NCBI GenBank assembly: GCA_946612185.1
Contig: CAMOEP010000021.1
Coordinates: 1 to 15,360, forward strand
From: an uncultured Ruminococcus sp.
GTDB taxonomy: Bacteria > Bacillota > Clostridia > Oscillospirales > Ruminococcaceae
Length of the DNA stretch: 15,360 nt
Reading direction: 5' to 3'
Both the position numbers and the translations under genes were made by a program. The notes below the pieces were generated by a model, which saw only the letters and a list, made by a program, of their open reading frames with translations, was not told the origin of the DNA and did no database searches. Numbering within the stretch: the first letter of the stretch is position 1; every line of letters starts with the position of its first letter. Positions 6,340 through 13,308 of the stretch are shown piece after piece.

Positions 6340-9129
6340 CTATATTTTTCTTATTTTGACTGCCAGCCAGTTAACGCCAGTAAATACAAGGTTGTAAATC
6401 GCCGCCGCTGTCGCTGACATGAATACATAGTCTGACTCGAACGCCTTGGACATTATCATAAGCATACAAAGCACGAATCCAAGAAGTATGGAAACGGTCT
6501 GTATGATAAGTCCCACGATCGCTGATGAATGGATAGTCTTTATACCAAGTATAAGCTGTGCCATTGAGGAAAATTTGCCTGTACACGCCATTGACGCACT
6601 GATGCTCTCGCAGTTGCGTGTCTCGATATCGAAGTCCTCATAAAGGCGCTTGGGGATGACTCTCAGCATCTCCTTCGGAATATCAAGAAGCTGCGAGATA
6701 CGTTCCTCGGTGATGCACGGGTCAACGCTCTTAACAATGAGGAATACCCGCTTCTTCGCAAGTCTCTGCGCCCATACCTTCACCTCACGCTCGCCTCTTA
6801 TCTGAACCATGAACATGGCAGAGAGGTTTCCGGAGACTGAAAGGTACATCGGCTCACCGTCTGCGGAATACTCAGCTTCCTGTGCCTTTGTGGGCAGACC
6901 CTCGATATTATGGCTTTCCATAAGTTCACGGCTGCCGAAAAGTACACGGCGATTGTTTATCCAGCCGCACAGACCCAGATTTTCCTCGCAGGAGAAGTTC
7001 TCGATAGGATAGAGGATATCCTCCTTGCCGGGTATAACTACATCTGAGAACAGGCTGCGCATAACGCTTCCGGCGTGGAATGTGAGGGACGCTGCTTCAA
7101 GGAGTGCTTCGTCCAGTTTGGTATTTGAGAACACCTTAATGCCGCCTATTTTCAGGCTGGACTGCGGAAACAGCTTATCGGCGCTGACCAGCATTGAGTT
7201 AGCGTCGTAAAGGTCATCAACGCTCTGGTAGCCCAGGAGTATCCCCTTATTCGCAAGTGTCTGACGTGAGACTTTCTCAAGGGGAAGATTCGCCACAAAC
7301 GGCAGAGATACGCAGGAAGTTGCGCATATCAGCAGGCTGTATATCGAGCAGCCGAAAGCAAATGCGTCTGCGCTTGCAAGTGTACCCATTCTGAAATAGG
7401 TTATGAACAGCGACACCAGAACCGATGCTATGAGCGTCAGCGGTGCGGCTTTCCGGCAAAAGAAGTCGGTAATGTCGGAGGAGTAGCTATAGCGCAGGAA
7501 ATCGGTCATAGATTCGGTCTTGCGCATAGTTGCCAGTATGGGGAAATCACCGATAGTTCCCCTTGTGAGCCGCTCTGCACGCTCCTCGTCCTTGACATAG
7601 ACAACGGCGTGGCGGTCGAATTCCTTGGAAAGGAACTTGAAGTTTCTGGAAGAGCGCTCCAGTATCATTTGCTTGCCGATAGCATTGAACCACAGCGCAA
7701 TGATGCCCACGGGCATATATATGTGTATCGTTTCGGCTTTTGCCATATCAAGGCTGAAAAACGCCGATATACAGGCGATTATACAGCTTATCGCCGTAAT
7801 TGCGGTCATTGAGTCGCTGTCAGGCTTTAAAGTGAAAAGGTTTTTCACGCCCTTGGTTATGACCGGTATCGAAAAAGCAACTGCGATAAGTCCCAGAACC
7901 AGATGAGCCACAAGGTAGGACATGGTATGCTCACGGCTAAGGAAGCTGAGTATGGGTATTCCCAGGCTGTTGCAAAGGGTGATGTACAGGCTGATAAAGG
8001 CGGTGGGAGCGAGTATCATGACCCTTGATGTGATAGTCTCTTTCAGCTCGGCAATGTCCTTGCCAACGTCCTGAACATCACCGTAGTAGTTGAAGTCAAC
8101 CATGCGCTTGGTGCGCTCGCCTCTTGCGCCGCTGCGTCGTCTTGGCGGAGCAGTTTTCGGCGTATCATCGGGGATCTCTTTCGTTTCCGGCTTTTCCTCC
8201 GGGATAGGAACATCAACTTCCGGCTCAGTTACGGGCTTTTCCGGAGTTTCTTCCGATTTGGGTTCAGCAGGCTTTTCTTCCGTCTTTTCCGGGGATTTTT
8301 CTGCTTCCGGCGACTTCTTCGCAGGTTCAGCAGGCGGCTTTTTCTCGGTCTTTGGCGACTTTTCCGCATCATCGACCTTTGCAGTCTGCTCCTGTGAACT
8401 TTTTTCCGGTTCAGGAGACTTTTTCACCTGCTCTGCTGTTTTTTTCTCCGGCTCAGTGGGCTTTTCCACCTGCTCCACCGGCTTTTTCTCCGGCTCAGCA
8501 GGCTTCGTGGACTCCTCCTGCTCCCTTGGTGCAGGAACGATATCTGTCATATTCCGCCTGCCCTCGTCGCTTTCAGCTTCACTGAGGATATCGTGGCGGC
8601 TGCGTTTTTTCTTCTTTATTTCAGGGGGAGTATACATATACTCGCCGCCGGGTGTTTCTTTTGCGTAGGTATAGCCGCTTCCACGACTTTTCCGGAACAG
8701 CGAGAACAGCGAACGCTTTTCCTTTGCACGCTCCTGCGCCTCCTTCGCACGGGTGGAGTTCTCCATTCTGCGAATTTTCGGGGCTTCGTCGGATACCTGG
8801 TCAGCAGGTATCTCAAACTTCCGCTTAGGTGCAGACACGGTCTTAACTCCGTCATTGTCAGCGATCACAACCTTTTTCCGTGAAAGGTCAAGTGGCTGAA
8901 CCTGGTCGGCAGGACGTGGACTGCGGCTTGCGTTATCGAAAAGGTCGTTCTTCTCATGGGAAACCGGCTTTTTGGGAGTTTCCGGCTCAGGCTCGATATG
9001 GGTAGGGTCTTTCAGGACTGAATTTACAGCCTTCTGAGCATCTATCCTGCCCACATGAGGGGTTTCGCCGCCATTTTCCGGGGAATATTCGTTGAGGATA
9101 TCCTCAAGGCTCATTTTATTATCTGGCAT
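6340..9129 (-). CDS. Degenerate P1B-type ATPase-like membrane protein with long charged N-terminal tail
   Basis: A 929-residue protein; no transport function is assigned. Residues 1-345 are low-complexity, rich in Pro, Glu and Lys. Then come eight membrane segments in the P1B order: four (about 369-391, 404-426, 441-460, 468-486), a short actuator-like stretch, two (561-579, 586-615), a large cytoplasmic region, and two (867-893, 900-919). The cytoplasmic region still reads like P and N domains, including GWINNRRVLFGSRELMESHNIE (722-743). The catalytic motifs are lost: no TGES, CPC replaced by TSC (604-606), DKTGT reading DKLFP (651-655), TGD reading KSVD, and no GDGxND. The ATG at 9129, just after a purine-rich GAGGGGGACGGAA, overlaps the rlmB stop by 11 bases; further upstream starts lie deeper in rlmB. 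It is co-transcribed with rlmB and the LCP gene. Confidence 0.75.
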   Translation of the reverse strand: MPDNKMSLEDILNEYSPENGGETPHVGRIDAQKAVNSVLKDPTHIEPEPETPKKPVSHEKNDLFDNASRSPRPADQVQPLDLSRKKVVIADNDGVKTVSAPKRKFEIPADQVSDEAPKIRRMENSTRAKEAQERAKEKRSLFSLFRKSRGSGYTYAKETPGGEYMYTPPEIKKKKRSRHDILSEAESDEGRRNMTDIVPAPREQEESTKPAEPEKKPVEQVEKPTEPEKKTAEQVKKSPEPEKSSQEQTAKVDDAEKSPKTEKKPPAEPAKKSPEAEKSPEKTEEKPAEPKSEETPEKPVTEPEVDVPIPEEKPETKEIPDDTPKTAPPRRRSGARGERTKRMVDFNYYGDVQDVGKDIAELKETITSRVMILAPTAFISLYITLCNSLGIPILSFLSREHTMSYLVAHLVLGLIAVAFSIPVITKGVKNLFTLKPDSDSMTAITAISCIIACISAFFSLDMAKAETIHIYMPVGIIALWFNAIGKQMILERSSRNFKFLSKEFDRHAVVYVKDEERAERLTRGTIGDFPILATMRKTESMTDFLRYSYSSDITDFFCRKAAPLTLIASVLVSLFITYFRMGTLASADAFAFGCSIYSLLICATSCVSLPFVANLPLEKVSRQTLANKGILLGYQSVDDLYDANSMLVSADKLFPQSSLKIGGIKVFSNTKLDEALLEAASLTFHAGSVMRSLFSDVVIPGKEDILYPIENFSCEENLGLCGWINNRRVLFGSRELMESHNIEGLPTKAQEAEYSADGEPMYLSVSGNLSAMFMVQIRGEREVKVWAQRLAKKRVFLIVKSVDPCITEERISQLLDIPKEMLRVIPKRLYEDFDIETRNCESISASMACTGKFSSMAQLILGIKTIHSSAIVGLIIQTVSILLGFVLCMLMIMSKAFESDYVFMSATAAAIYNLVFTGVNWLAVKIRKI

Positions 9130-9901
9130 TTCCGTCCCCCTCTCCTGTAAGACTTCGCTGGCGGAGAACCTCATACATGAAGATACCAGCCGCAACAGAA
9201 GCGTTGAGCGAATTTATCCTGCCAAGCATAGGCAGTTTCAGCATAAAGTCACATTTTTCACGGATAAGCCTGCTGATGCCGAATCCCTCAGAGCCGATAA
9301 CAAGACCGCAGCCGCCGGTAAGGTCGGTTTTTGTATACTCGCTGCCGGAAGCGTCAGTGCCGTATATCCACACACCGTTTTCCTTGAGGGTGTCGATAGC
9401 AGCGGCGAGGTTCGGAACTCTTGCCACCGGCACATAGCTTGCAGCACCGGCAGAGGTTTTGAAAACAGTAGCATTAAGGCTTGCGCTGCGTCTTTTGGGT
9501 ATGATAACGCCGTCAGCGCCGACAGTCTCGGCGGTTCTGATGATAGCGCCAAGGTTATGGGGGTCTTCGATCTCGTCGCAGATTATGATAAAGGGCTTAG
9601 TACCCTTATTCCGGGAAACAGCCAGGATATCTTCAAGGCTTGCGTACTCGGCACACGAACCGACTGCCACAACGCCCTGATGAGAAGCGCCGCCGGCAAG
9701 CTGGGAGAGTTTCTTCTCCTGAGCGTCCTTGACGACTATCCCGCCCTCCTTGGCAAGGCGGCGGATAATCCCCAGACTTCCGCCATTTCCGCAGATATAT
9801 ATAGTGTCGATATTAGCGCCTGATTTCAGCGCTTCGGTAACAGGATTCCTTCCGCAGATGATATTCTCGGCGGTTTCCTGAAAATCTATTTTCTTCTCCA
9901 T
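9119..9901 (-). CDS. rlmB: 23S rRNA (guanosine-2'-O-)-methyltransferase, RlmB/TrmH (SpoU) family
   Basis: Uses S-adenosylmethionine to methylate the 2'-OH of a guanosine in 23S rRNA, G2251 in E. coli RlmB. The 260-residue product has the N-terminal substrate-binding domain, with GRNPVTEAL (17-25) and SHQGVVA (73-79), then the SPOUT knot domain. Motif 1 is NLGAIIRTAE (116-125), motif 2 GSEGFGI (203-209) and motif 3 LPMLGRINSLNASVAAGI (223-240); all key residues look intact. Length is normal for the family. The only usable start is the ATG at 9901, because an in-frame TGA lies four codons upstream. The best Shine-Dalgarno (AAGGAG) lies 26 bases before the ATG, with a small hairpin between. First gene of its operon, overlapping the next gene by 11 bases. 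The exact target base is inferred from the family. Confidence 0.93.
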   Translation of the reverse strand: MEKKIDFQETAENIICGRNPVTEALKSGANIDTIYICGNGGSLGIIRRLAKEGGIVVKDAQEKKLSQLAGGASHQGVVAVGSCAEYASLEDILAVSRNKGTKPFIIICDEIEDPHNLGAIIRTAETVGADGVIIPKRRSASLNATVFKTSAGAASYVPVARVPNLAAAIDTLKENGVWIYGTDASGSEYTKTDLTGGCGLVIGSEGFGISRLIREKCDFMLKLPMLGRINSLNASVAAGIFMYEVLRQRSLTGEGDGNAR

Positions 9902-9909
9902 AATATTTA

Positions 9910-9926
9910 CTCAGGCGAATTGCCTG
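9910..9926 (-). promoter_or_regulatory. Hairpin between Shine-Dalgarno and start codon of rlmB
   Basis: The leader has AAGGAG, then a 5-bp hairpin CAGGC-AATTC-GCCTG, then AGTAAATATT and the ATG. Unfolded, the Shine-Dalgarno is too far from the start; folding would bring it to about 11 bases. A second short inverted repeat, CCGGATATACTCCGG, lies further upstream at about 9949-9963. Confidence 0.35.
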
Positions 9927-9982
9927 TCTCCTTATTCGTATATGTTAACCGGAGTATATCCGGCGCAGTTTCTTGCCCTCTT

Positions 9983-10011
9983 ATTATATCACGGCTAAAA
10001 AAAAATTACAA
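9983..10011 (-). promoter_or_regulatory. Promoter of the rlmB operon
   Basis: On the minus strand the -10 TATAAT (9983-9988) is preceded by TGA, an extended -10, and by a -35 of TTGTAA (10006-10011, four of six consensus bases) with a 17-base spacer. Transcription would start near 9976, leaving a leader of about 75 bases. Confidence 0.7.
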
Positions 10012-10020
10012 GGGATTTTT

Positions 10021-10034
10021 TGTGAAAATTCACA
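10021..10034. promoter_or_regulatory. Palindrome TGTGAA-AA-TTCACA upstream of the rlmB promoter
   Basis: Six-base inverted arms lie ten bases upstream of the rlmB -35. The site differs by one base from TGTGAAATTTCACA. Similar sequences occur at 4593-4609 and 12162-12175. It may be a regulator binding site, but the AT-rich context makes chance possible. Confidence 0.3.
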
Positions 10035-10086
10035 GTAAGTGCAGGTATTTTTATGTGCAGATTTTTCCAGGTTCTCGCAAATGTGG

Positions 10087-10124
10087 AAAAAATATGCAGC
10101 GGTAGGATCTTTGCCGCTGCATAT
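10087..10124 (-). terminator. Rho-independent terminator after the PBP-GGDEF gene
   Basis: On the minus strand an 11-bp stem, ATATGCAGCGG paired with CCGCTGCATAT around an 11-base loop (10092-10124), runs into a T-tract (10087-10092). It starts eight bases after the stop codon and insulates this gene from the rlmB operon. Confidence 0.9.
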
Positions 10125-10131
10125 GGTAATA

Positions 10132-12033
10132 TTATTTAACTTCACGTCCTGTACGGGAATTCTTCTTTTTGCGCTTTACTTCGTACATCAGTTCGTCAGC
10201 CTTAGTGATGAGGCTGTAGAGTGTGTCCTCCTCGCCGGGGGTACAGATTATGCTTCCCAGGCTGGCGGAGAGGGTGTAGGGCTTGCTGATGATCCGGTTG
10301 ATATTCTCGATATTCACATCGAACCTGTGCTTCAGGTCATCGGCATCAGCTTCGGTAACGTCGCAGTCGAATATTACGAACTCATCGCCGCCGAAACGTG
10401 CGCAAACGCTGCCATCGTGGCTGCAATCCCGGATAACTCCCGCAAGACGCTGTATAGCGAAATCGCCCTCCTTGTGACCGTAGTTATCGTTGATGTATTT
10501 CAGTCCGTCCATATCTATGAAGCTAAGCATGATCGAACGCCGTTCCTTCACGCAATCCTTGAACTTATCGTCAACTGTTTTAATAAATCCGTTTCTGTTG
10601 TACAGATTGCTGAGGGGGTCGATGACGTACAGCCGGTTCAGTTCGTCCATAGCCTTATTGATGTGGGTCAGTTTGCGGATATTCTCGATAGAATTGCTAA
10701 GATCCATTGAGAACGTATGGCAAAGAAGGCTGCTTATGGGGAAGTCGCTGTTGGTCATGATGAAGTAGCCCAGAACCCTTTCACGGAAGTGTATGGGCAT
10801 ATAGTAGCTGACATTTCCGCCGGTTTGCAGGGGCGAAGGATCCATATATGAAGCCGGGAAGTGTGAACGGCTTGAAACCTTGCCGTTATCCCAGATAAGC
10901 GGCGCTGTCATACTCCCGCTGAAAACGCCGTTGTGGTCGTACAGCTTGAAAGTATCCTGCCAGTCATTAGTCAGGCAAAGTGTAAACCGCTGACATTCCA
11001 GTTCAGAAGCAAAGTTTCCGATAGCACGCACAGTCTCGTCCAGAGTCTCAGTCTCCGCCAGTGTAGCCGCAAGGATATTCAGCTTGTGGATATTATCATT
11101 AGTGCGCTCGATGCGGTTATGCGTCTTTTTGCGGTATTCGCTGAAAGAACCGGTGGTATTTTCTCCGCAGCCGCAGCTTTCGCTGAATACACAGGAAGCG
11201 TCCAGGACAAGATTCCCCGGATCATTCCCCTCAATAACGTTCAGTATCGTCTGGCAGGCAAGTGCGCCGGCTTCTTCAAGGGGACGCTTCACGGAAGTCA
11301 GCGATGGGCAATAATTCCGGGCACTGTATGTATAGTCAAAACCGGTAACGATAACATCATCAGGCACTTTCAGCCCGTGCTTTTCCAGAGTACTTACCGC
11401 CGTCAGTGCCATTGCGTCGTTAGCGCATATAAAAGCGTCCGGCAATCTCATTCCTGAGCGCATGAATTTCTCAATAGCGTTTCTGCCGTCAAATGACCGG
11501 AAATCGCCGTAGTAAATTCTGTCCTCATTCACGTCAAGGTTATTTTCCTCCATGACCGTGCGGAAAGCCTGCAAACGATCCCTTGCTTCGGGGTTTGACA
11601 TAGGGCCTGAGATATAGTTTATAGTCTTAGCGCCGTGGACTTTGATAACATGGCGAACCATTTCCTCCATAGCCCCAATGTTATTGATGCTTATATTGTA
11701 AAGCTGCTGATACTCGTCACAGTCAAAGACGACCGCAGGTATCCCGGATTCAGTTATACGGTCGATAATGCGTTTTTTGACCTCTGTATCGTTGATAGTA
11801 TTGGTCATAAGTATAGCGCCGTCGAAACGGTTCATATCCGCAAGTTCATAAATGCTGTATTCTCCGATGTCAAATCTCTTGCTGTCAAGCATACCGCCAA
11901 ACGCAGAAAAATGGGAAATATTCACATTATTGTGAATGGCAAAATCATTTATACCAGTAATGATATTGCTCTGATATTCCTCATCAAGACCAGCCACAAA
12001 AACTGCAATCTCATATATCTTAGCAGTACTCAT
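10132..12033 (-). CDS. Cytoplasmic LacI-type ligand-binding domain fused to GGDEF diguanylate cyclase
   Basis: A 633-residue soluble protein that probably makes c-di-GMP in response to a small ligand, perhaps a sugar. Residues about 5-285 resemble the sugar-binding half of LacI/PurR regulators, with AFICANDAMALTA (200-212) and GLKVPDDVIVTGFD (220-233). There is no helix-turn-helix, signal peptide or membrane segment, so it is not a DNA-binding repressor. A cysteine cluster SCGCG (286-290) follows, then a GAF-like or linker region (about 300-455), then GGDEF (about 465-620). The loop GGDEF (548-552) and DGLKYINDNYGHKEGD are intact. The inhibitory RxxD reads HDGS, so product inhibition is probably absent. 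The ATG at 12033 has AAAGGAG five bases upstream, preferred to the ATG five codons earlier. Single-gene transcript with its own promoter and terminator. Confidence 0.9.
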   Translation of the reverse strand: MSTAKIYEIAVFVAGLDEEYQSNIITGINDFAIHNNVNISHFSAFGGMLDSKRFDIGEYSIYELADMNRFDGAILMTNTINDTEVKKRIIDRITESGIPAVVFDCDEYQQLYNISINNIGAMEEMVRHVIKVHGAKTINYISGPMSNPEARDRLQAFRTVMEENNLDVNEDRIYYGDFRSFDGRNAIEKFMRSGMRLPDAFICANDAMALTAVSTLEKHGLKVPDDVIVTGFDYTYSARNYCPSLTSVKRPLEEAGALACQTILNVIEGNDPGNLVLDASCVFSESCGCGENTTGSFSEYRKKTHNRIERTNDNIHKLNILAATLAETETLDETVRAIGNFASELECQRFTLCLTNDWQDTFKLYDHNGVFSGSMTAPLIWDNGKVSSRSHFPASYMDPSPLQTGGNVSYYMPIHFRERVLGYFIMTNSDFPISSLLCHTFSMDLSNSIENIRKLTHINKAMDELNRLYVIDPLSNLYNRNGFIKTVDDKFKDCVKERRSIMLSFIDMDGLKYINDNYGHKEGDFAIQRLAGVIRDCSHDGSVCARFGGDEFVIFDCDVTEADADDLKHRFDVNIENINRIISKPYTLSASLGSIICTPGEEDTLYSLITKADELMYEVKRKKKNSRTGREVK

Positions 12034-12075
12034 AATATCTCCTTTCACCAGATGTGATCTGATATCTATACTCTC

Positions 12076-12084
12076 ATTATATCA
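12076..12084 (-). promoter_or_regulatory. Extended -10 promoter of the PBP-GGDEF gene
   Basis: The minus strand reads TGATATAAT, a consensus -10 (12076-12081) with an upstream TG extension. The -35 region is poor (CTTTTA at the 17-base spacing), as expected for extended -10 promoters. The leader is about 35 bases and includes AAAGGAG. Confidence 0.6.
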
Positions 12085-12228
12085 TATTCTTGCAAAAATA
12101 AAAGGGATTTTCTCAATATCTTTTATTTTCAGTATTATGCACATCATTTTATTCTGGCATTTGTGCAATTTCACAGTCATAATCTGCTATTTGGGCTATA
12201 AATTAAGGTATATTGCGGTTTCTTGGAA

Positions 12229-12262
12229 TTTTTCCGGAAAACGATTGACTTTTTCCGAAAAC
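12229..12262. repeat. Direct repeat TTTTTCCG(G)AAAAC at the NUDIX promoter
   Basis: Two near-identical copies, 12229-12242 and 12250-12262, start 21 bases apart, about two helical turns, so a regulator could bind both on one DNA face. The first contains the perfect palindrome TTTTCCGGAAAA (12230-12241); the second lacks one G and overlaps the -35 and spacer. Confidence 0.4.
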
Positions 12263-12273
12263 AAGTATATAAT
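12245..12273 (+). promoter_or_regulatory. Sigma-A promoter of the NUDIX gene
   Basis: The -35 TTGACT (12245-12250) and -10 TATAAT (12268-12273) are separated by 17 bases, a near-consensus promoter. Transcription would start near 12280, about 28 bases before the start codon. Confidence 0.8.
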
Positions 12274-12289
12274 TACTACGATCGTAATT
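12271..12289. promoter_or_regulatory. Operator-like palindrome at the NUDIX transcription start
   Basis: The perfect 10-bp palindrome TACGATCGTA (12277-12286) lies inside a wider inverted repeat with arms AATTAC and GTAATT. It covers the predicted start site just after the -10, a typical place for a repressor to block transcription. The regulator is unknown. Confidence 0.5.
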
Positions 12290-12307
12290 GATATGGAGGC
12301 TTATTTT

Positions 12308-13093
12308 ATGGACGACATAGAAATTTTCCTTAACCGACTTTTCCCCGAAAAAGAGGTCTATGCATCTCTTTCAAAGGCTCTTGGCGGTGAAAAGATAGGC
12401 TCTCTGGACGAACTGAGAGACTATATCGACCAGCATCACGGTCTTTCTCTGAAAGTATACGTTTCCAACGAGGAGATTTCCAACAAGGCTGTTGATGAGA
12501 TAACCGGACTGCTGGAAAAATCTGCGGCTGAGGACAAGCTGGAACTCAGCATCGTTGTGGACGAGTTCCTGAACCTTATCGACAATGAGGCGCATCTCAC
12601 TTCTCAGGCAAAGCCAAGAAGTCTTGTTCACCGTGACGGCGATCTGCACCCGGCTGTACATATATGGATAATCAAGCGCAAGGACATGGGCATCTATGTT
12701 CTGTTGCAGAAGCGCTCCCATGAGAAGGACATCAACCCCGACTGCTACGACGTTTCCGCTGCCGGACACGTTTCACAGGGCGAGGAGTTCCGCAGCAGCG
12801 CCGTTCGTGAGACTGCCGAGGAACTGGGCTTAAAGATACACGGAAGCAAACTGGAACTTATAGGTCTGCACAAGTTCTGCAGCGACAACGGAAGTGTACA
12901 CGACCACGAACTGCGTGCTGTATACCTTTGCCGTGAGCCGCTTGATACTGAGCATCTGAAACTCCAGAAGTCTGAGGTTTCCGAGGTTTGCTGGGCTGAG
13001 GTAGACGAAATGCTGGCATCTATGGGAACAAATGATTTCCAGCACTGCATCGACCTTACTGAACTGCAAATGATAAAGAAAGCTGTATTCTAA
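12308..13093 (+). CDS. NUDIX hydrolase, Idi/YfcD-like core with an extra N-terminal domain
   Basis: Probably hydrolyses a nucleoside-diphosphate-linked substrate using a metal held by the NUDIX box. The 261-residue product has a perfect box (GX5EX7REUXEEXGU) at 153-175, with G153, E159, R167, E168, E171, E172 and G174. The preceding HRDGDLHPAVHIWIIKR, LLQKRS and YDVSAAGHV resemble the isopentenyl-diphosphate isomerase/YfcD branch, but isomerase activity is not claimed. The first 100 residues are an acidic helical domain not recognised here. The ATG at 12308 has GGAGG eight bases upstream; more upstream starts would place coding sequence over the promoter. It diverges from the PBP-GGDEF gene and converges on the dockerin gene. 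The palindrome at its start site suggests it is repressible. Confidence 0.9.
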   Translation: MDDIEIFLNRLFPEKEVYASLSKALGGEKIGSLDELRDYIDQHHGLSLKVYVSNEEISNKAVDEITGLLEKSAAEDKLELSIVVDEFLNLIDNEAHLTSQAKPRSLVHRDGDLHPAVHIWIIKRKDMGIYVLLQKRSHEKDINPDCYDVSAAGHVSQGEEFRSSAVRETAEELGLKIHGSKLELIGLHKFCSDNGSVHDHELRAVYLCREPLDTEHLKLQKSEVSEVCWAEVDEMLASMGTNDFQHCIDLTELQMIKKAVF

Positions 13094-13096
13094 AAG

Positions 13097-13141
13097 AAAA
13101 AATTGTACTCCGCAGGAGATCTTCCTGCGGAGTATTTTTTT
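13097..13141. terminator. Bidirectional Rho-independent terminator
   Basis: A 12-bp stem with arms TACTCCGCAGGA and TCCTGCGGAGTA and a 5-base loop (13106-13134) has Ts on the plus side (13135-13141) and As on the left (13097-13102), which read as Ts on the minus strand. It ends the NUDIX gene 12 bases after its stop and could also end the convergent dockerin gene. Confidence 0.9.
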
Positions 13142-13147
13142 GCCTTA

Positions 13148-13308
13148 GAACCTGTCCACATAGGGTGAATGTACGGATTTTCAGGCATAATTTTGTCGGT
13201 GACAAGGCAAAAATCCGCCGACGGGCTGTCGCCCTTCAAGGATTTGGGGCGTAGTCACCGGCAAAATTTGACGAAAAGACGTGCATGAATCCCTATGTGG
13301 ACAGGTTC
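13148..13308. mobile_element. MITE-like element with 18-bp terminal inverted repeats and TTA duplication
   Basis: A 161-bp non-coding element bounded by perfect inverted ends: GAACCTGTCCACATAGGG at 13148-13165 and its inverse at 13291-13308. TTA lies directly outside both ends (13145-13147, 13309-13311), consistent with a 3-base target duplication. The arms continue imperfectly inward, for example AATTTTGTCGGTGAC (13189-13203) matches the inverse of 13254-13268 with one mismatch. The whole element could fold into one long hairpin. There is no transposase gene, so it would need one supplied from elsewhere. A 3-base TNA target is typical of some IS5-family elements; that assignment is tentative. 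The right TTA doubles as the dockerin gene's stop codon. Confidence 0.75.

Noticed and set aside
8090..8668. Plus-strand open frame rich in Ser, Gly and Phe
   Set aside because: It is the complement of the Pro/Glu/Lys-rich tail of the pseudo-ATPase; codon bias alone keeps it open.
9129..9195. Earlier start adding 22 residues to the pseudo-ATPase protein
   Set aside because: That start lies deep inside rlmB without a ribosome binding site, whereas the ATG at 9129 follows a purine-rich site and overlaps the rlmB stop by 11 bases.
10132..12033. Classification as a LacI-family transcription repressor
   Set aside because: The protein begins directly with the ligand-binding domain and has no helix-turn-helix; its output domain is GGDEF.
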